Source: Prinia subflava (taxonomy: Eukaryota; Chordata; Aves; Passeriformes; Cisticolidae). From it: 64,000 nucleotides of DNA. The position numbers were made by a program, and so were the translations under genes. The notes under the pieces are model-generated. The model did not search any database, was not told where the DNA came from, and saw only the letters and a program-made list of their open reading frames with translations. The DNA is taken from the NCBI RefSeq assembly GCF_021018805.1, contig NW_026960608.1:1364001-1428000 (forward strand), in the 5' to 3' direction. Below are positions 18,322 through 30,350 of the stretch, in pieces; the first letter of the stretch is position 1, and every line of letters begins with the position of its first letter.

Positions 18322-18796
18322 TTGCCCCCTCTCGCTGGACTATCTTCTGTTAATGGGCCATCAAGGCCTCCCCCTCATGACTCATAGGTAACTCCCTCTG
18401 GGAGCCATCTCTGTTTAATGGGCAATCAAGGACCCACTGCATGACTCATAGAAGGATATCAGCCCATTGTGAGATGCTCCACCCAGGGGGAGGAGCCAAG
18501 CATTCCCACCTGGATATAATCTGGGATTAAGGACAGCACAGGAGACCTTACGCACTGGATTTCCAGAGGACAAGAGCTACCAGACCTTTCTACAGGATCA
18601 CTGCTTCATCAAGACTGCTTCATCTGGACTGCTACCACCACCCCAACTAACAGGGTTTCAGGTTGTATTCTGATTCTCAGTGGGGTTTTTTTGTGCTATT
18701 GCTTTTATTTTATTTTACTTTTTTTTCTCTTTCTCTCCTATTAAATTGTATTTCTGACTTGGAGTCTCTCACTGGTTTTGCTTTCAAACCAGCACA
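18322..18796 (+). repeat. ERVL 3' LTR, second segment
   Basis: Continues the LTR begun at 10006. It contains a TATA-like gatataatc near 18513 and a T-rich block with attaaa near 18740, and ends in ccagcaca about 18796. The two parts sum to about 565 bp. Confidence 0.75.
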
Positions 18797-18989
18797 CTTT
18801 ATTAATTCAACTTTAATTGCAGTGAAGAGAAGCTCTTGATGGGAAAGAGCTGGGGAGGGTTGGGTTTGCTGCCTCCACTTCCCTCTGGTTGCCTGCTTAC
18901 CCTTCACACTTAAACTGTCACCTTTCCAAGGGCTCACATTTAGCTCTGATCTCTGCTCTCTGTGACCAGGGACAGGACCCAAAGAATGG

Positions 18990-19233
18990 CTGGAGCTGTC
19001 AGGGCAGGTTCAGGTTGGATTTTAGGGAAAGGTTCTTTCCCCAGAGGGTGTTGGGCATTGAAAGGGCTCCCCAGGGAATGGGCACAGTCCCAAGGCTGCC
19101 AGAGCTCCAGGAGTGTTTGGACAATGCTCCCAGGCACAGGCTGGGATTATTGAGGTGTCTGTGCAGGGCCAGGGCTTGGACTGGATGATCCTGTGGGTTC
19201 CTTCCAGCTCAGGAAATCCCGGGAATCTGTGAT
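18990..19233 (+). mobile_element. CR1 LINE 3' end
   Basis: Contains the typical CR1 tail blocks: ttagggaaaggttctttcc, ctgccagagctccaggag, ggactggatgatcc and gggttccttccagctcagg. It is the same subfamily as 40005-40232. Confidence 0.85.
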
Positions 19234-20859
19234 TCTTCTTCCTCTAGTCTCAGCATCTTCCTACCACCCTCTTCTCTCCCTCAGCTGTGTTGCTTGATCT
19301 TTTCTCCAAAACTCGTTGAGTTTGGGCTTTTTTTAATAGACTTATTTGAGCTGGGATCTTTGGGTCATTTCTACTCCAATCTTGTTCCTTGCACAATGGG
19401 TTCTGTCTCCCCCAAATCCCTTCTCCCACAGCTCAGTGCCCAGCCCAGGTGAACAACCAGCCCCAGGTAAACCCAGCACAGGCTCGGAGCAAAGCCTCAC
19501 TGCCAGAAGATCCCCTGACATGTTTATACTTAAACTTGTCAACATTTGGCTTTTTTGTCCCTCTTGGGCGAAATTACTGCTGTTCCTCACCCCGTGTCAG
19601 CTCCCGAGCCACGTTGGGAACGGTGCTAAAACTCCTGCTGTGGGTGAGGCTCCAGTGGGAGCTGTCACTACCTCGGGGTCAGGAAGCCAACGAGAACCTC
19701 TGTTCCATAAACTGTGAGTTTTTCATAAAAGCCTTTCTAATTTGTACCAAAGAGACTCCAGCACACCCTTGGGACTGGTAAAAATAATAATAGATTGAGT
19801 GGTAGAAGACTGTGAATTTGAAACAGAAGGTTGTGAGATCCACGAGAATTACCCAAAAAATCAACACTGGACATCAATAAATGTAATTTAGATATACAAT
19901 GAGATAGCAAAGATTCCCACAAAGAACTGTCAGCTCTTACCTCTTCAGATCTTGGTGAGATAAAGCAGATGTTTCCATGCCATTGATCCAGAGGAATCAG
20001 CCCTTCCATCCGAGAATGCATTGTCTCCAATCGTATGGGAATTATTCCTCACCAAAATTACAGGGTTTGCTATTTTTCAATCATTTTTTTATTCATTCTG
20101 AGATGAAATGCACATGTTCCTGTCAGCAGGTTTAGCTTAGGAATTCTGCATTCTCAAAGCCAGGAGTCTTCTCATGGAGGAGAGGGGAAGGCAAATGGTG
20201 CTCGGAGCTGGAGCTGTTCCCTCTGGAAAGGCCCCTCTGTAACCCCCAATTTAATCTTTACTATTCCATCCCCAACAAATGGCTCCTGCCCCTTCCCAAA
20301 TCCCCTCAGCTGTGCTCACATGGAGTGCTTTATCCTGCCTTGATATCACATGGGCTCCACTGAGGAAATTGCTGCTTTAGGGTTATGTTCTGGAGGATAT
20401 TCTGTCTGAGCCTTGTGATCTTTCTCCTCACTTTAAATCCACAAGTGCTGGCACACTGGGAAGAACAAACACGCGGGGTTTTCCTTCACTGGTTATTGCT
20501 GTCATCTCACATTAACAATCCCAAGGCTGGAAATCGCTGAAATCCTGGGTCACCTGGAAACTAAGCCCCGCATGTGGGGTCCTGTAGCTGGATCAGAGCC
20601 TGGGTGTGCAGTTTCCAATCACTGTGAGCAGAAAAAGACACTTGCATATGTTCTCCTTATGACTGTTCCTGTTTTGATATGAATTCCTTGGATTTACCCT
20701 TTTTAAAGCCAGTGCTTCAGTTCCTAATGCTGGGCTTACTCTGCCATACCCAAAATGCTTGAAAGTTTGAGTTTAGGCCAGAACTGAGCTTTGGAAAAGG
20801 GCCTGGAGTGACAGGAAAAAGGGGAATGGCTTCAACCTGACAGAGGGCAGAGTTAGATG
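19234..20859. other. Intergenic stretch with nothing recognised
   Basis: Unique-looking AT-moderate sequence. Short open frames on both strands have no recognisable domains and look like chance. Confidence 0.6.
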
Positions 20860-21058
20860 TAATTTTCGGAAGAAATTCATCCCTGGTATAGGATGCCCAG
20901 AGAAGCTGTAGCTGTCCCAACCCTGGAAGAGCCCAAGGCCAGGTTGGATGGGGCTTGGAGCAACCTAGGCTGCTGGAAGGTGTCCCTGCCCATGGCAGGG
21001 GGTGAGATGGGATGAGTTTTAAGGTCCCTTCCCACCCAAACCATCCTGGGATTCTATA
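20860..21058 (+). mobile_element. CR1 LINE 3' end
   Basis: Carries gcccagagaagctgtagctg, ggccaggttggatggggctt, ggtgtccctgcccatggcag and the terminal aaccatcctgggattcta. The tail is complete, the 5' end truncated. Confidence 0.9.
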
Positions 21059-21627
21059 CTGGGGCTGGAACTGTGGCCCTGCTCCATCTGCAAAGGATTT
21101 TAGTCACTTTATATGTTTCTCTCTTAAGGCAGAAATGACATCTTTAGGTTCAAATCATTATCCACAGAATTTACATCTCTAAGGAGAGAGAAGCAAAAGA
21201 CAAAGAGGCTGAAATTGGCACATGGACCACAAACCTGGGGCAGGAGATTTCCAGGAGCTCTCCTGTCACAATTCCCCCTGCCCGGAGAAGACACAAGTGG
21301 TGACACTGAGGTTCCAGTTTCTTATGCCCACAATATGGTGCTAATCTCATGTACTTCTGGCAGTGGGAAGCCATTCCCTGTGTCCTATCACTCCATCCCT
21401 TGTCCAAAGTCCTTTTCCAGTTCTCCTGGAGCTTCTTTAGGCACTGGAAGGGGCTCTCAGGTTTTGGCAAAGGTGCTGCAAACCCTTGTGCTGTGAGAGT
21501 GGTCATGGTTTAGGTGGTCTGCTTGGGGGAGTCCCACCTTGACAGGGTCTGGCTCTGTGGGGTGGCACCTTTTCCCCAAGGACACCAAACCCAGAGCTGT
21601 GCTCCCTGGCAAACACACCTGGAAAAG
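21059..21627. other. Intergenic stretch with nothing recognised
   Basis: No coding or repeat signal seen. Confidence 0.5.
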
Positions 21628-21735
21628 CACAGAATTGATTAAGTCAGAAAAGACCTCAGAAGTCATTGAGTCCAACCTAGGACTCAACAAGACCATGGCA
21701 CCAGGAAGGCTGGAGAAATCCTTGCCAAGGGGCAG
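21628..21735 (-). mobile_element. CR1 LINE fragment
   Basis: Inverted CR1 tail: aaaagacctcagaagtcatt and gagtccaacc, then a diverged remainder. Confidence 0.6.
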
Positions 21736-22513
21736 GGAGAGGAGCTCCCTCCCTGTGGCCCCTGGTCAGGCTCAGTGTTAGGGTGCAGCTCCCTCCTTTC
21801 CCTTCTCCTCCTTTTCCCCCTTTTGAAGAGCATTCTGAGGGGCAGAGCAGGCTCTGGGCTCTCTAGCATCTTTCATGTATCATGTCTGCTGCTCGAGGCA
21901 CAGATCATATCCTCTTTCCTTGGCACCAGAACAGCCCAGAAGTGGCACCCCCAGGACAATGCCTTGGCTGGCTCCAGCGCTGACCCAGGATGTGGGAGCC
22001 GAGGGGTTGGGATGAGGGGGCTAGGAGGCACCAAGGAGGTTGAATAACATGGTGTGGAATATCATTGTTCCAGCCAGGATGAGTAAGAGCACAGCTGAGC
22101 CTGGTCACCAACGGCACTTCCACGATTACGGGAGAGGCAGGGGCTCGGAGATGGCCGCACAGTTGAAAATCAAGACAATGAGTCTATAAAAGTTTAAGAA
22201 CTGAATAGATCCCGAACAGTTGGTTCTCATTATCACCAAATAACATATAAATAAACATACAACAGAACCAAGAGCAGCATCTTCTTCACCCCCTCTGCAA
22301 GAAGTTGTGTTTAGGCTGAACCCAGCCTCCTTGGCCAAACCTCCTCTCAAGTGCTCCGGGATGGAATCATGGGGCTGCCAGGCCTCATCTTCCTTCAAAA
22401 CAGAGCAAAGCCTGATCCATGCTGGAAAACGAGGTGTCAATGCACTGCTGGTCCTTAAAAGTTAGTAGTGCAGGGAGAAATGTGAAAATAAGCCCAGCAA
22501 GAGTCAACACAGC
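21736..22513. other. Intergenic stretch with nothing recognised
   Basis: No coding or repeat signal seen. Confidence 0.5.
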
Positions 22514-22533
22514 TTTTTTTTTTTCTTTTTTTT
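22514..22533. repeat. T-rich homopolymer tract
   Basis: T run with a single C, next to the CR1 fragment that follows. Confidence 0.9.
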
Positions 22534-22540
22534 CCCTTGT

Positions 22541-22668
22541 AAAAAGTCCATCCCACCCCTTGCCATGGGCAGGGACACCTTCCACTATCCCAAGTTGCTC
22601 CAAGCTCCATCCATCCTGGCCTTGGCCACTTCCAGGGATGGGGCAGCCACAGCTTCTCTGAGCAACTT
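22541..22668 (-). mobile_element. CR1 LINE 3' end
   Basis: Reverse complement of the CR1 tail: ccatgggcagggacaccttc, ttgctccaagctccatcc and gggatggggcagccacagct. Confidence 0.9.
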
Positions 22669-24114
22669 AGTGTTCATTGTGAGAATTCATGGAGTAAGAT
22701 GAGATGGAGAGATGAATGATCAGAGACACTGCAATGTCCTGAGAGGGAAAATCTTGGAAGAGTCCCTGGCAGAGCTAGGAAAAAAGCCATGAAAGTGATT
22801 CCTTAGTATATCTTGTTCTTCTAAGATGAACATATTGCTCAATCCCTGCCCCTATGGAAGCAGTTAGACACCTCTCCTGCTCAGAGAGAGCTCACAGTTA
22901 CTGAAAAAACAGTTTTAAGCAAAGCAGATTGTATGGAACATCTTAGATCTCACTGAGGAAGAGGAACTGAGATTGCAGTGCTGGATGGAGGCTCCATAAA
23001 ATCAGGAGGCCTTTCTAAGGCCTTGTAAACGCTCATGGATGTGCTGTTGGAATGCCAGAATTTCAGGTTTTAGGAGACTTTACTGTACTCATGTTGTTGA
23101 GAGCATCACAGAGAGAGCAAGGAATGGCTTTCCTCAAAAGAAAGTCAGGAATTCCAAAGCTTTTAGGTCACACATGTTAAACTCGACTCTGCAGCTGCTA
23201 CAGGAATTGCAGCTGCTGCCAAAATGTAAATGGGAAATGGGCTCAAAGCTGCTTTATATCACTCGAAGATTCCCTGATCTATGGAATTCACATGGAGAGG
23301 GGCACTCAGACATGCCACGGAGTGCCCTGTGCTGTGCAGTCATACCCATTCTAAAGGGAAGGGAGATCTAAGCTACAGCAGCTTCCTACCACCTGTGGTT
23401 AAATCCTGCTGGGATGGGAAGGTAATGCTGGAAAAAAACCCAGCAAGTTTGGGAATCAAGAGAAAAAGTCATTCCAGACAGGTCCTCTCTGTGTTCTCCT
23501 CTTCTGCAGCTTCTGCCTACCCTCCCCAGGACCCTCTCTACTGCTCTTTATTTTCCCATCCAGAGCATCAGGGATCCCTTTCCTTTCTGCATCTTCCCCA
23601 CCATCTGGATCCTGCTTCTCCTGGACCAGGACTCTTGGAGCACAGGTGGGATACAAAAAACAACTTAAACCTGTGAGGTTCTTCATCCATGTAACAAAGT
23701 TTTTCAGGGATGGCAGAGGAGGGGGAGGGAATGCTCAGAACAAGAGGAATTAAAATAAAATCCTGGAGAAACTGCAACCATGGCCTGTGAGGCTCAACTG
23801 GTCTGGGTGTGAGGATCCCGCATATTAATTACATTTTAATTCCATCATCGCATGGGATTCCTTTCTCATTAGTGGGATGCTGGACAGCTCTAGGAGGCAG
23901 AAATCCCTCAGTCTGAGGATTTGGCCTAAATCCCTGATGAGATCTAGGCAGGAATGGAGAGGTCACATCTTCCCCCTGACCCAGCCCCAGGCTGATCTGA
24001 CCTCTAAAATTCACCTTCAGAGTAACCTAAATGACTCAGGAAAATGGGATGAGGCTGCTGCAAGTGTGGGTAGGTCCATGTAGGATTGAGGTTGGGATTT
24101 TTGAAAAACAGGAT
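22669..24114. other. Intergenic stretch with nothing recognised
   Basis: No gene or repeat family recognised. Confidence 0.5.
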
Positions 24115-24187
24115 TTTGGTGGTGCAGGAGTTGGTCTTGATGATCCTTGCAGGTCCCTTCCAACTCAGGATATTCTGTGATCCTATG
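24115..24187 (+). mobile_element. CR1 LINE terminal fragment
   Basis: ttggtcttgatgatccttgc and aggtcccttccaactcagga, ending tattctgtgatcctatga. Only the last 70 or so bases of CR1. Confidence 0.8.
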
Positions 24188-25069
24188 AAAACCAGTAACA
24201 ACACTAAGCACTCAAATAATTATAAATGTTCCTAAAATAATTGTAGGGTTTTGAACAGAGGGTTCATTTGTGTTTATTTGCTTTTTGTTCCTCAGTTGTT
24301 GGGGTTGGCAGCACTTGATGCTTCCAGTTTTGCTCTTCCCAAATATTAGGGAAACATTTTCTTAAATTAAAACAGACTCTCATGGAATTTGATGTCTATG
24401 ACACAGGATTTATAGGAAAAAAATCCTACTGCAGGAAAACAAAGCCAGGAAAGGCTGGAAAAGGTTGTCCTCCTCCCCAAAGGCAGGACAAGGCCACCAT
24501 GGAATTCTTTATGGCTGTGATCTGTGGGATGAAGACCCCACAAATTCTCAGACAATGTGTTCCAGGACTTGGAAGGGTTTCTCCTGGAAGGGACAGCTTC
24601 GTGGGAAATTCACCCTGCCCCCAGGATCTGGGAGCACACACCTGGCACAGGACCACCCAGCTCTCGGAGCCCACCCAGGAGAGCTCACCAGGACCCATCC
24701 CAGGGATGTGCTGGTGACATTCCTTGGTGCTGGCCCTTCCTGGAGATCTGGGGATGACTGACATCTCCCAGCTCTGCTGACCTGCTCTGCATCATGTGAT
24801 CCTCCAAAACCAGCTGGGATTCTCCTCTGCGGTGCCACCTCCTCTGCTGCTATTAACACCTCATATTTAATTCCTTTTTTCCTCTTACTTCTCCAAATCA
24901 TATCCTGTTCTCTTCAAGTCACCTCTCCAGTTTGTTCAGAACATTTCTAATTTCTCAATTCAAATTTCCTGGTAGCCTGTGAGCATCACACAGCACCTTA
25001 TTCATCTCATTATCCCTCCTGTTATCAGTTAAACCCCCGGACTGGGAATAGAACCAGCACAGGCTTTGC
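24188..25069. other. Intergenic stretch with nothing recognised
   Basis: No coding or repeat signal seen. Confidence 0.5.
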
Positions 25070-25132
25070 CAACTCTGTTAGATGAGCTTTAAGGTCCTTC
25101 CAAACCAAACCAGGTGTGATTCCATTCCATGG
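25070..25132 (+). mobile_element. CR1 LINE terminal fragment
   Basis: gatgagctttaaggtccttc then caaaccaaaccaggtgtgat, the CR1 extreme 3' end. Confidence 0.65.
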
Positions 25133-25404
25133 TTCCCTCTCCAAACCCACTCTTCTCCCTGGTTCACTCTTTCTCAGGCTATTTTCCAGGTTCCATTAGT
25201 TTGCAGCAGTGACAATCAACCTTTAGAAAGCTGGAGAAGGCAGTGACAGCTGCCCCAAAATACACACCCCTGGGCACCCCGTGCTCGACTGTGTACCCTG
25301 GAACAGCGGTGACAACGCTGCCCATGCCCGAGGATCGGTGGCGTTTGGTATCTGCTCCCAGGAAGCCTCTGCCGGCTGCGGAGACAGCGACTGGCGGGAC
25401 TGCG

Positions 25405-25585
25405 GTCACCAGGACCGGGATCAGGTCCATCCATACTGGGATTGGGATCGGGATGGGGATGTCGACCAGGACTGGGACGAGGATCGGAGGCAGGAACGGG
25501 CCCTCCTGCACCTCACTGAGCACGGGCCCACGCATCACCGCACCTGCCCGTACCGGGACAGGGATCGGGATCGGGCCCGCAGCAG
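25405..25585. repeat. Degenerate GGGATC-type repeat upstream of EDA
   Basis: Irregular array of short units such as gggattgggatcgggatggg and gggacagggatcgggatcgg, separated by diverged copies. It sits just outside the CpG island. Confidence 0.7.
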
Positions 25586-25599
25586 GGCGCGGCTCCAGC

Positions 25600-26640
25600 C
25601 CTGTCTGACTCCTCCCTTCTATTTTACATGGCCCCGCCCCACAGTGGCCCCGCCCCCAGTGTCCCCGCCGCTGCCCAGACCCCGCCCAGTCCCTGCCCCC
25701 CAGCCGGAGGCTGAGGCGGTGCTGCCCCGGCCGAGCCCCGCCCCTCCCTGCCAGACCCCGCCCCGCTGGCAGCTTGGTCTCGCCCCCAGGGCTGGACCCC
25801 GCCCCCTGGCGGGGCGCCCGTAGCCCGGCCGCGCAGCCCGCGGTGCCCGGCGCGCCCCGGGAGCAGCAGCGCTTGGGCCGTTCCGCCCGAGCGTACCATG
25901 GGCGCGGAGCGCAGGGCGGCGGCGGTTCCCCGCGGCTGCGCCTGCGGCGGCAGCTGGCGGCTCTTCCTTGGCTTCTTCGCGCTGTCGCTGGCGCTGCACG
26001 TCCTGACGCTGGGCTGTTACCTGGAGCTGCGCTCCGAGCTCCGCCGAGACCGCGGCTCGCAGCCCGCGGCCCCGCCGCGCCGGGACGGGATGGCGGCAGC
26101 GCCCGGAGCTCCGGCGGGGGGCCGCCCGGAGCGCGCGGCCGAGGGCGCGGAGCGGCGCCAGCAGGTGGGTCCGGCCGGGGGCGGGGGGACCGCGGGGACT
26201 CCGCGCTGCTCGGGGCCATCCCCGGCTCCATCCCCGCACTCGGGTGCCGCGCCCCGGGGCGCTTCGGAACGGCCCCTCGGGGGAGTTTGGTGGAAAAAGG
26301 GAGGAAAGCCCCGAACTCGCAGTGCGGGGATGAAGTGCGAGGGGAGCTCGCCTGGGTTGGGGGTGACGGGTTGTAGGGCCGCCTGTGTTCCACCTGCTGC
26401 TCTCCGTCTCCCTGTCGCGACAGACCCGCCGTGTGTCCCGACAGCCCGGCCTTGGCCCGGGGCAGCGGCTCTGCCCTGGCTCTTGCAGGGTCCCTCCGGG
26501 CGCGGGATGCTGCTGCCGGGGAGCCCCGCATGGCTCGGCTCCGCACCCGCCGTGCGCGCTGGGTCCGAGTCCCGCCCGGCCTCCGCTCGCTTCCCTCCCT
26601 ACTCCTGCGCTGGGTTCGTGATTCCACTTCTCCCCCAGCC
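25600..26640 (+). promoter_or_regulatory. EDA: CpG island and presumed TATA-less promoter of EDA
   Basis: Very GC- and CpG-rich compared with its surroundings. Several GC boxes of the ccccgcccc form lie at about 25632-25662 and further down towards the ATG at 25898. I see no TATA box in a fitting place. Long open frames on both strands across this island reflect composition only. The transcription start is not determined. Confidence 0.75.
25898..26164 (+). CDS. EDA: EDA (ectodysplasin A) coding exon 1, 89 codons
   Basis: ATG at 25898 lies in a strong Kozak context (A at -3, G at +4). The product is a type II membrane protein start: an Arg/Ala-rich cytoplasmic head (1-20), a membrane span (about 21-43: [18 protein letters not shown], then GC), directly followed by [10 protein letters not shown] at the start of the stalk, then a Pro/Ala/Arg-rich stretch. 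LFLGFF, SLALH and [11 protein letters not shown] are diagnostic for vertebrate EDA, the TNF-family ligand of EDAR that drives feather, hair and tooth placode formation. The exon ends ...CGC CAG CAG followed by the donor GTGGGT in phase 0. The collagen-like and TNF domains are in later exons, not in this window. The exon is shorter than the roughly 130 codons I recall for mammals, mainly in the stalk and cytoplasmic tail. Confidence 0.9.
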
Positions 26641-29209
26641 CAGGTGCATCATCTTTTGGGTGATGCCTCGGTGTCTCCCCCGCAGCAGCTCCTCGGCCTG
26701 TGCAGGACAGGTGGGCAGCAGCCTCCCGGTTATCCCCTCCGGTGTCCCCAGCCCCTTGGGGTGTCGCCTGTCTCGAGAGCCTCTGGGAGAGCCGGAGCAG
26801 AGCTGGGGCCTCCGCTCGCAAACTTAGCTCATTTTTTCCAGGCACGAAACCTCGCTGCGAGCAGGATAAGCTGAAGGAAGGAGTTTCCTCCTCTCCGAGC
26901 CTCCCGAGCGGATGGCCCGCTCCCCTTAGGTGCCGGGTGGCTTTGCCGCGGAGTCGCAGCGGGGTTTCGGGGGAGATGCCAAGCCCTGCCTTGGCACCCC
27001 GGCGGTCCTCGCTTTGCTGGTTATCAGTGTGTGGGGGGAAGGACAAAAATAGCTTTGATAAAGCGGCGAGTTTGGAACTCTTCCTCCCACTTGGCAGCGG
27101 GAGCCGTTCTGCCGCGCCGGCCTCGGCTGCCCCCGGGAAAGCCGGGCTTGCGCTTCCTTCGCTGCCTTCATCCCGCAGCTTCCCATAATAAATCCAAGTC
27201 CAGCGTTGAACCGGAGGGAAGCCGAGCTCCCGGGTCATCGTTCTGCGCTCTCCCCTCGCTGCCCCTCGAGCAGTGTCAACACAGAGTGAGCCGGAGCAGT
27301 TTGATGGAGCACTCTGATGTCGTGCTGGGATTCCTGGGTTGCCTTGGAATAGCGCACGGCTGGAGTGCCTTTCGTGTTATCGTGCTGGATCTGTTTAGTC
27401 TTTCGAGCTCTTCAGTGACTGTATGATGAAATACCAGGGCAAATACTTGAGGCATTCATAAATTACAGCGTTAGATAATTTGTCTCTGGATGCGGACAGA
27501 GCTCCGAGGGTCGCTCGCTGCAGCTGATGGGCTCCAGATAAGGTAATGCTATTTATTTATTTATTTATTCTACATGTGGCCTGTCAGGCTTGAGATGAAA
27601 TATTCTTTGGGGCACACTGAAGCAGTTGGGTTGGAGAGAAAGCTTGCTGGTAGTAGGGACATGGGGAAGGAAGGCTGAGTGTCCCAAGTCGCTTGGGTTG
27701 GGAATGGCTGCCGTGACAACATGTGATTAATGGGATTTGTAGTGGTGCTGCTCATCCGTTTCTTGCTGATTTTTCTGCCTTCAGTCGATGTGCAACTAAA
27801 AGCAAGCACTTTGGGTGTCCTGGGGTGCTGTGAGTACATTCCTTCAGTGATTAAAGCAGTAAAATGAGGGGTTTGCAAACAGCTTTATTTAGAAAGTTAC
27901 TGCCCATCTTCGGGGTATGTGTGGGGTTCCTGGCAGCTCTTCCAAGCTGCACTACTGATAAACCCAAAGTGTGATCCCATACATGTGATGTTTGCATAAA
28001 CTGGGCTGAAATTACTAAATAATGCGTTCAAGAGATGTGATCAATGACATTTCTCTCCTGAAGACCATAGTCAGAGTCAGGGTTCATTTGGGGGGGACCA
28101 ATGAGCACAGTGCTATGAGCCCTCAAATGTCCTTCAGCTGCTGAGGTGTCCTCAGTGAAGAGGCTGAGTGCTGTGTGTGTTGTGATTGTACAAACTGACT
28201 TAAACCCAAAAGATACTCTCCTTCCTGACTCTTTTTTCTTTACTTTTTAATTATTTTATTCCCCCACCTGACCTGAGGCAGGGGAAGAAGAGTGCGGGGG
28301 GAAGGATGGGGAGCAATGGTCAGTGCTGAGATTTTTGCTGAAACCTCACGTGGCCACGTGCCAGAAATGACCTCATGACGGGAGTGAGATTTGGCAGCTC
28401 GATAACGCCCCGCTTCCCTATCTCACAGGGTATCCAAGTATGTAACTCATTTGGGATAGAAGGGCAGATTTTCATGGCAGAGGTTGAGGCATTGTAGTTC
28501 CACATCTTTGTCCCAGAACCTACTGGGTGTTGCATCACCGCATTGGCTGTGAGATGAGTTTATTAGAGCTGCTTTAATTCATTGACTCTTCAGTGGCTTG
28601 GAGGTGTGAGAGAGGGTTTGGGAAGTGGTGGAGCCTTGGCTGATGGTATAAAATCTAAATAATCCATCTGGATGGGTGTGCTGTGGGATGGGAGAGGGAT
28701 TCTGTCAGGCAGGCTCCACTCACGGAGATCCACATCAAGGCACTGTGTCCCTTTAGAGGATTTTGTGCCTAAATTAAATCATATTTTGCTGTCAAAAAAT
28801 CATCCTTGCAATATTTGAGCTGTGCGGAGCATCATTCCTGTGCTTTTTCTTCAACCAAATCTGTGTCATGCCACGTTTCTGCCAAAACTTGTTTTTTGGC
28901 CAATGCTGGGTGAAATGTGTGCCCTGAGAGTGTCCCAAGATGGGAATAAAAACTGCCAAAACCTGGGAATGGGATCAAATACAGTCGGTTTTGTCAAACT
29001 AATTGTGGAGGTGCTTGCAGCTGGTGGGGGAGGGAGGGGAGGTGCTGAGTCATCAAAAAATGTGTTGAGCAGCAATTTGCTTACTGGCATTTCACCTTCC
29101 CGGTGCCAAGGTGTCTGATCTCAGTCTCCATTTCTCGACTTTTTAACAAGAGATGTTCCCACTTTGGAGCAGTGCCCACACTGGCATTCCTGACCTTGGT
29201 GATGCTTTC
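26641..29209. other. Intronic stretch, only a small microsatellite recognised
   Basis: GC-rich shoulder of the CpG island to about 27300, then ordinary sequence. (ATTT)n lies at 27551-27569. No exon or repeat family recognised. Confidence 0.5.
27551..27569. repeat. (ATTT)n microsatellite
   Basis: About five tandem ATTT units. Confidence 0.9.
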
Positions 29210-29422
29210 ATAGAATCATGGAATAATTTGGGCTGGAAGGGACCTTAAAGCTCATCCAGTCCCACTCCCTGCCATGGGCAGGGACACCTTCCACTAGCCC
29301 AGGTTGCTCCAAGCCCTGTCCAACCTGGCCTTGGACACTTCCTGGGAATACAGGGGCAGCCACAGCTTCTCTGGGCAATCTGTGCCAGGACGTCAGCACC
29401 CTCACAGGGAGAAATTTCTTCC
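29210..29422 (-). mobile_element. CR1 LINE 3' end
   Basis: Inverted CR1 tail starting tcatagaatcatggaataat, with ctgccatgggcagggacacc and ttgctccaagccctgtcc, ending near ggagaaatttcttcc. Confidence 0.9.
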
Positions 29423-29464
29423 TTTCTTTTCTTTCACCAGTGTAAAATTGCAGTTATTTTCCCC

Positions 29465-29489
29465 TTTTTTTTTTTTTTTTTTTTTTTTT
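29465..29489. repeat. Poly-T tract of 25 bases
   Basis: Uninterrupted T run shortly after an inverted CR1; it is not part of the CR1 consensus tail. Confidence 0.95.
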
Positions 29490-30256
29490 CAATTCTGGCT
29501 CCAAAGTAAGAGGCAGCTCTTGGTGTGATTGGCACAAAGGCTCTAAAGGTGTCAAAGCTGCTCCAGAGGCTTCTCCCACCCTGAGCATACCTGTAGCTCA
29601 TCCATTTGTCTTCATCCCTGTGTCTGGTTCCTGCAACCCAGCTGAAACCTGCCACACGTGCTGAAAGCTTTGAGCAGAGCTCCTCTTAGAAATGCTTCTC
29701 CAGCCTCCTCTGGAAGCAGCCTCAGCACCGGTCCTGTGGGCTCAGACCTTTAAATCCCTCCTCAGGGCCTGTGTGTTGGGATTTCACAGCTCTGATCCCG
29801 GGTTGGGGAAAGGCTGGGTGTGTGCAGAGGGAAGATGGTGATTAGGGATGTGCCCCCACAGTGGGTTTTCCCTCAAATTCCACTTTGTGGTCCTGGTTGT
29901 AGCTGGAAGAAGCTCTCAGAGGGCAATAAAGAGAGCCTGCAGAGCTCTGTGGCACATGTCAGGCTCTGGTTTACCTTCATTCACAACTCGAATTATCATA
30001 TTCCTGCTGCTGTGCCTATGAATATTCCATGCAAAGTCTGGCCTGAATCCAGAACTCCTCCTGTTGAAATGCTGCTGAGTGGCAGGAGCATGGCAGTGGC
30101 TGCAGGATGTGTTGCATCCTTTGGGAAATTAAATACAGTGTGCGTTCTTCTCGAGGGCTGGAAGTGCATCCTGCATTTCCTGTAGGGTGAATTCCTGGTG
30201 TGAGGGGAAACCTTTGGCTGTGTGGGAGCAGCCCAGCTGGTCCTTGGGAATTGTGC
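29490..30256. other. Intronic stretch with nothing recognised
   Basis: No coding or repeat signal seen. Confidence 0.5.
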
Positions 30257-30350
30257 AATCACAGAAGGGTTTGGGGAGGAAGGGATCTCTCAAGGGCTAT
30301 CAAGTCCAATCTCTCTGCCACAGGCAGGGACACCTTCAACTCAGTCAGGA
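30257..30350 (-). mobile_element. CR1 LINE fragment
   Basis: tcacagaagggtttggggag, gggatctctcaagggctatc and ccacaggcagggacaccttc: the inverted tail of a CR1 subfamily, fading after about 30350. Confidence 0.7.

Noticed and set aside
26165..26827. Plus-strand frame continuing EDA exon 1 to 26827
   Set aside because: The splice donor GTGGGT after codon 89 fits the known exon boundary phase; the read-through has no resemblance to EDA.
25179..27238. Very long minus-strand open frames (482 and 539 codons) across the CpG island
   Set aside because: They are Arg/Pro/Ala-rich, lie opposite EDA exon 1, have no domain and arise from GC-rich sequence with few stop codons.
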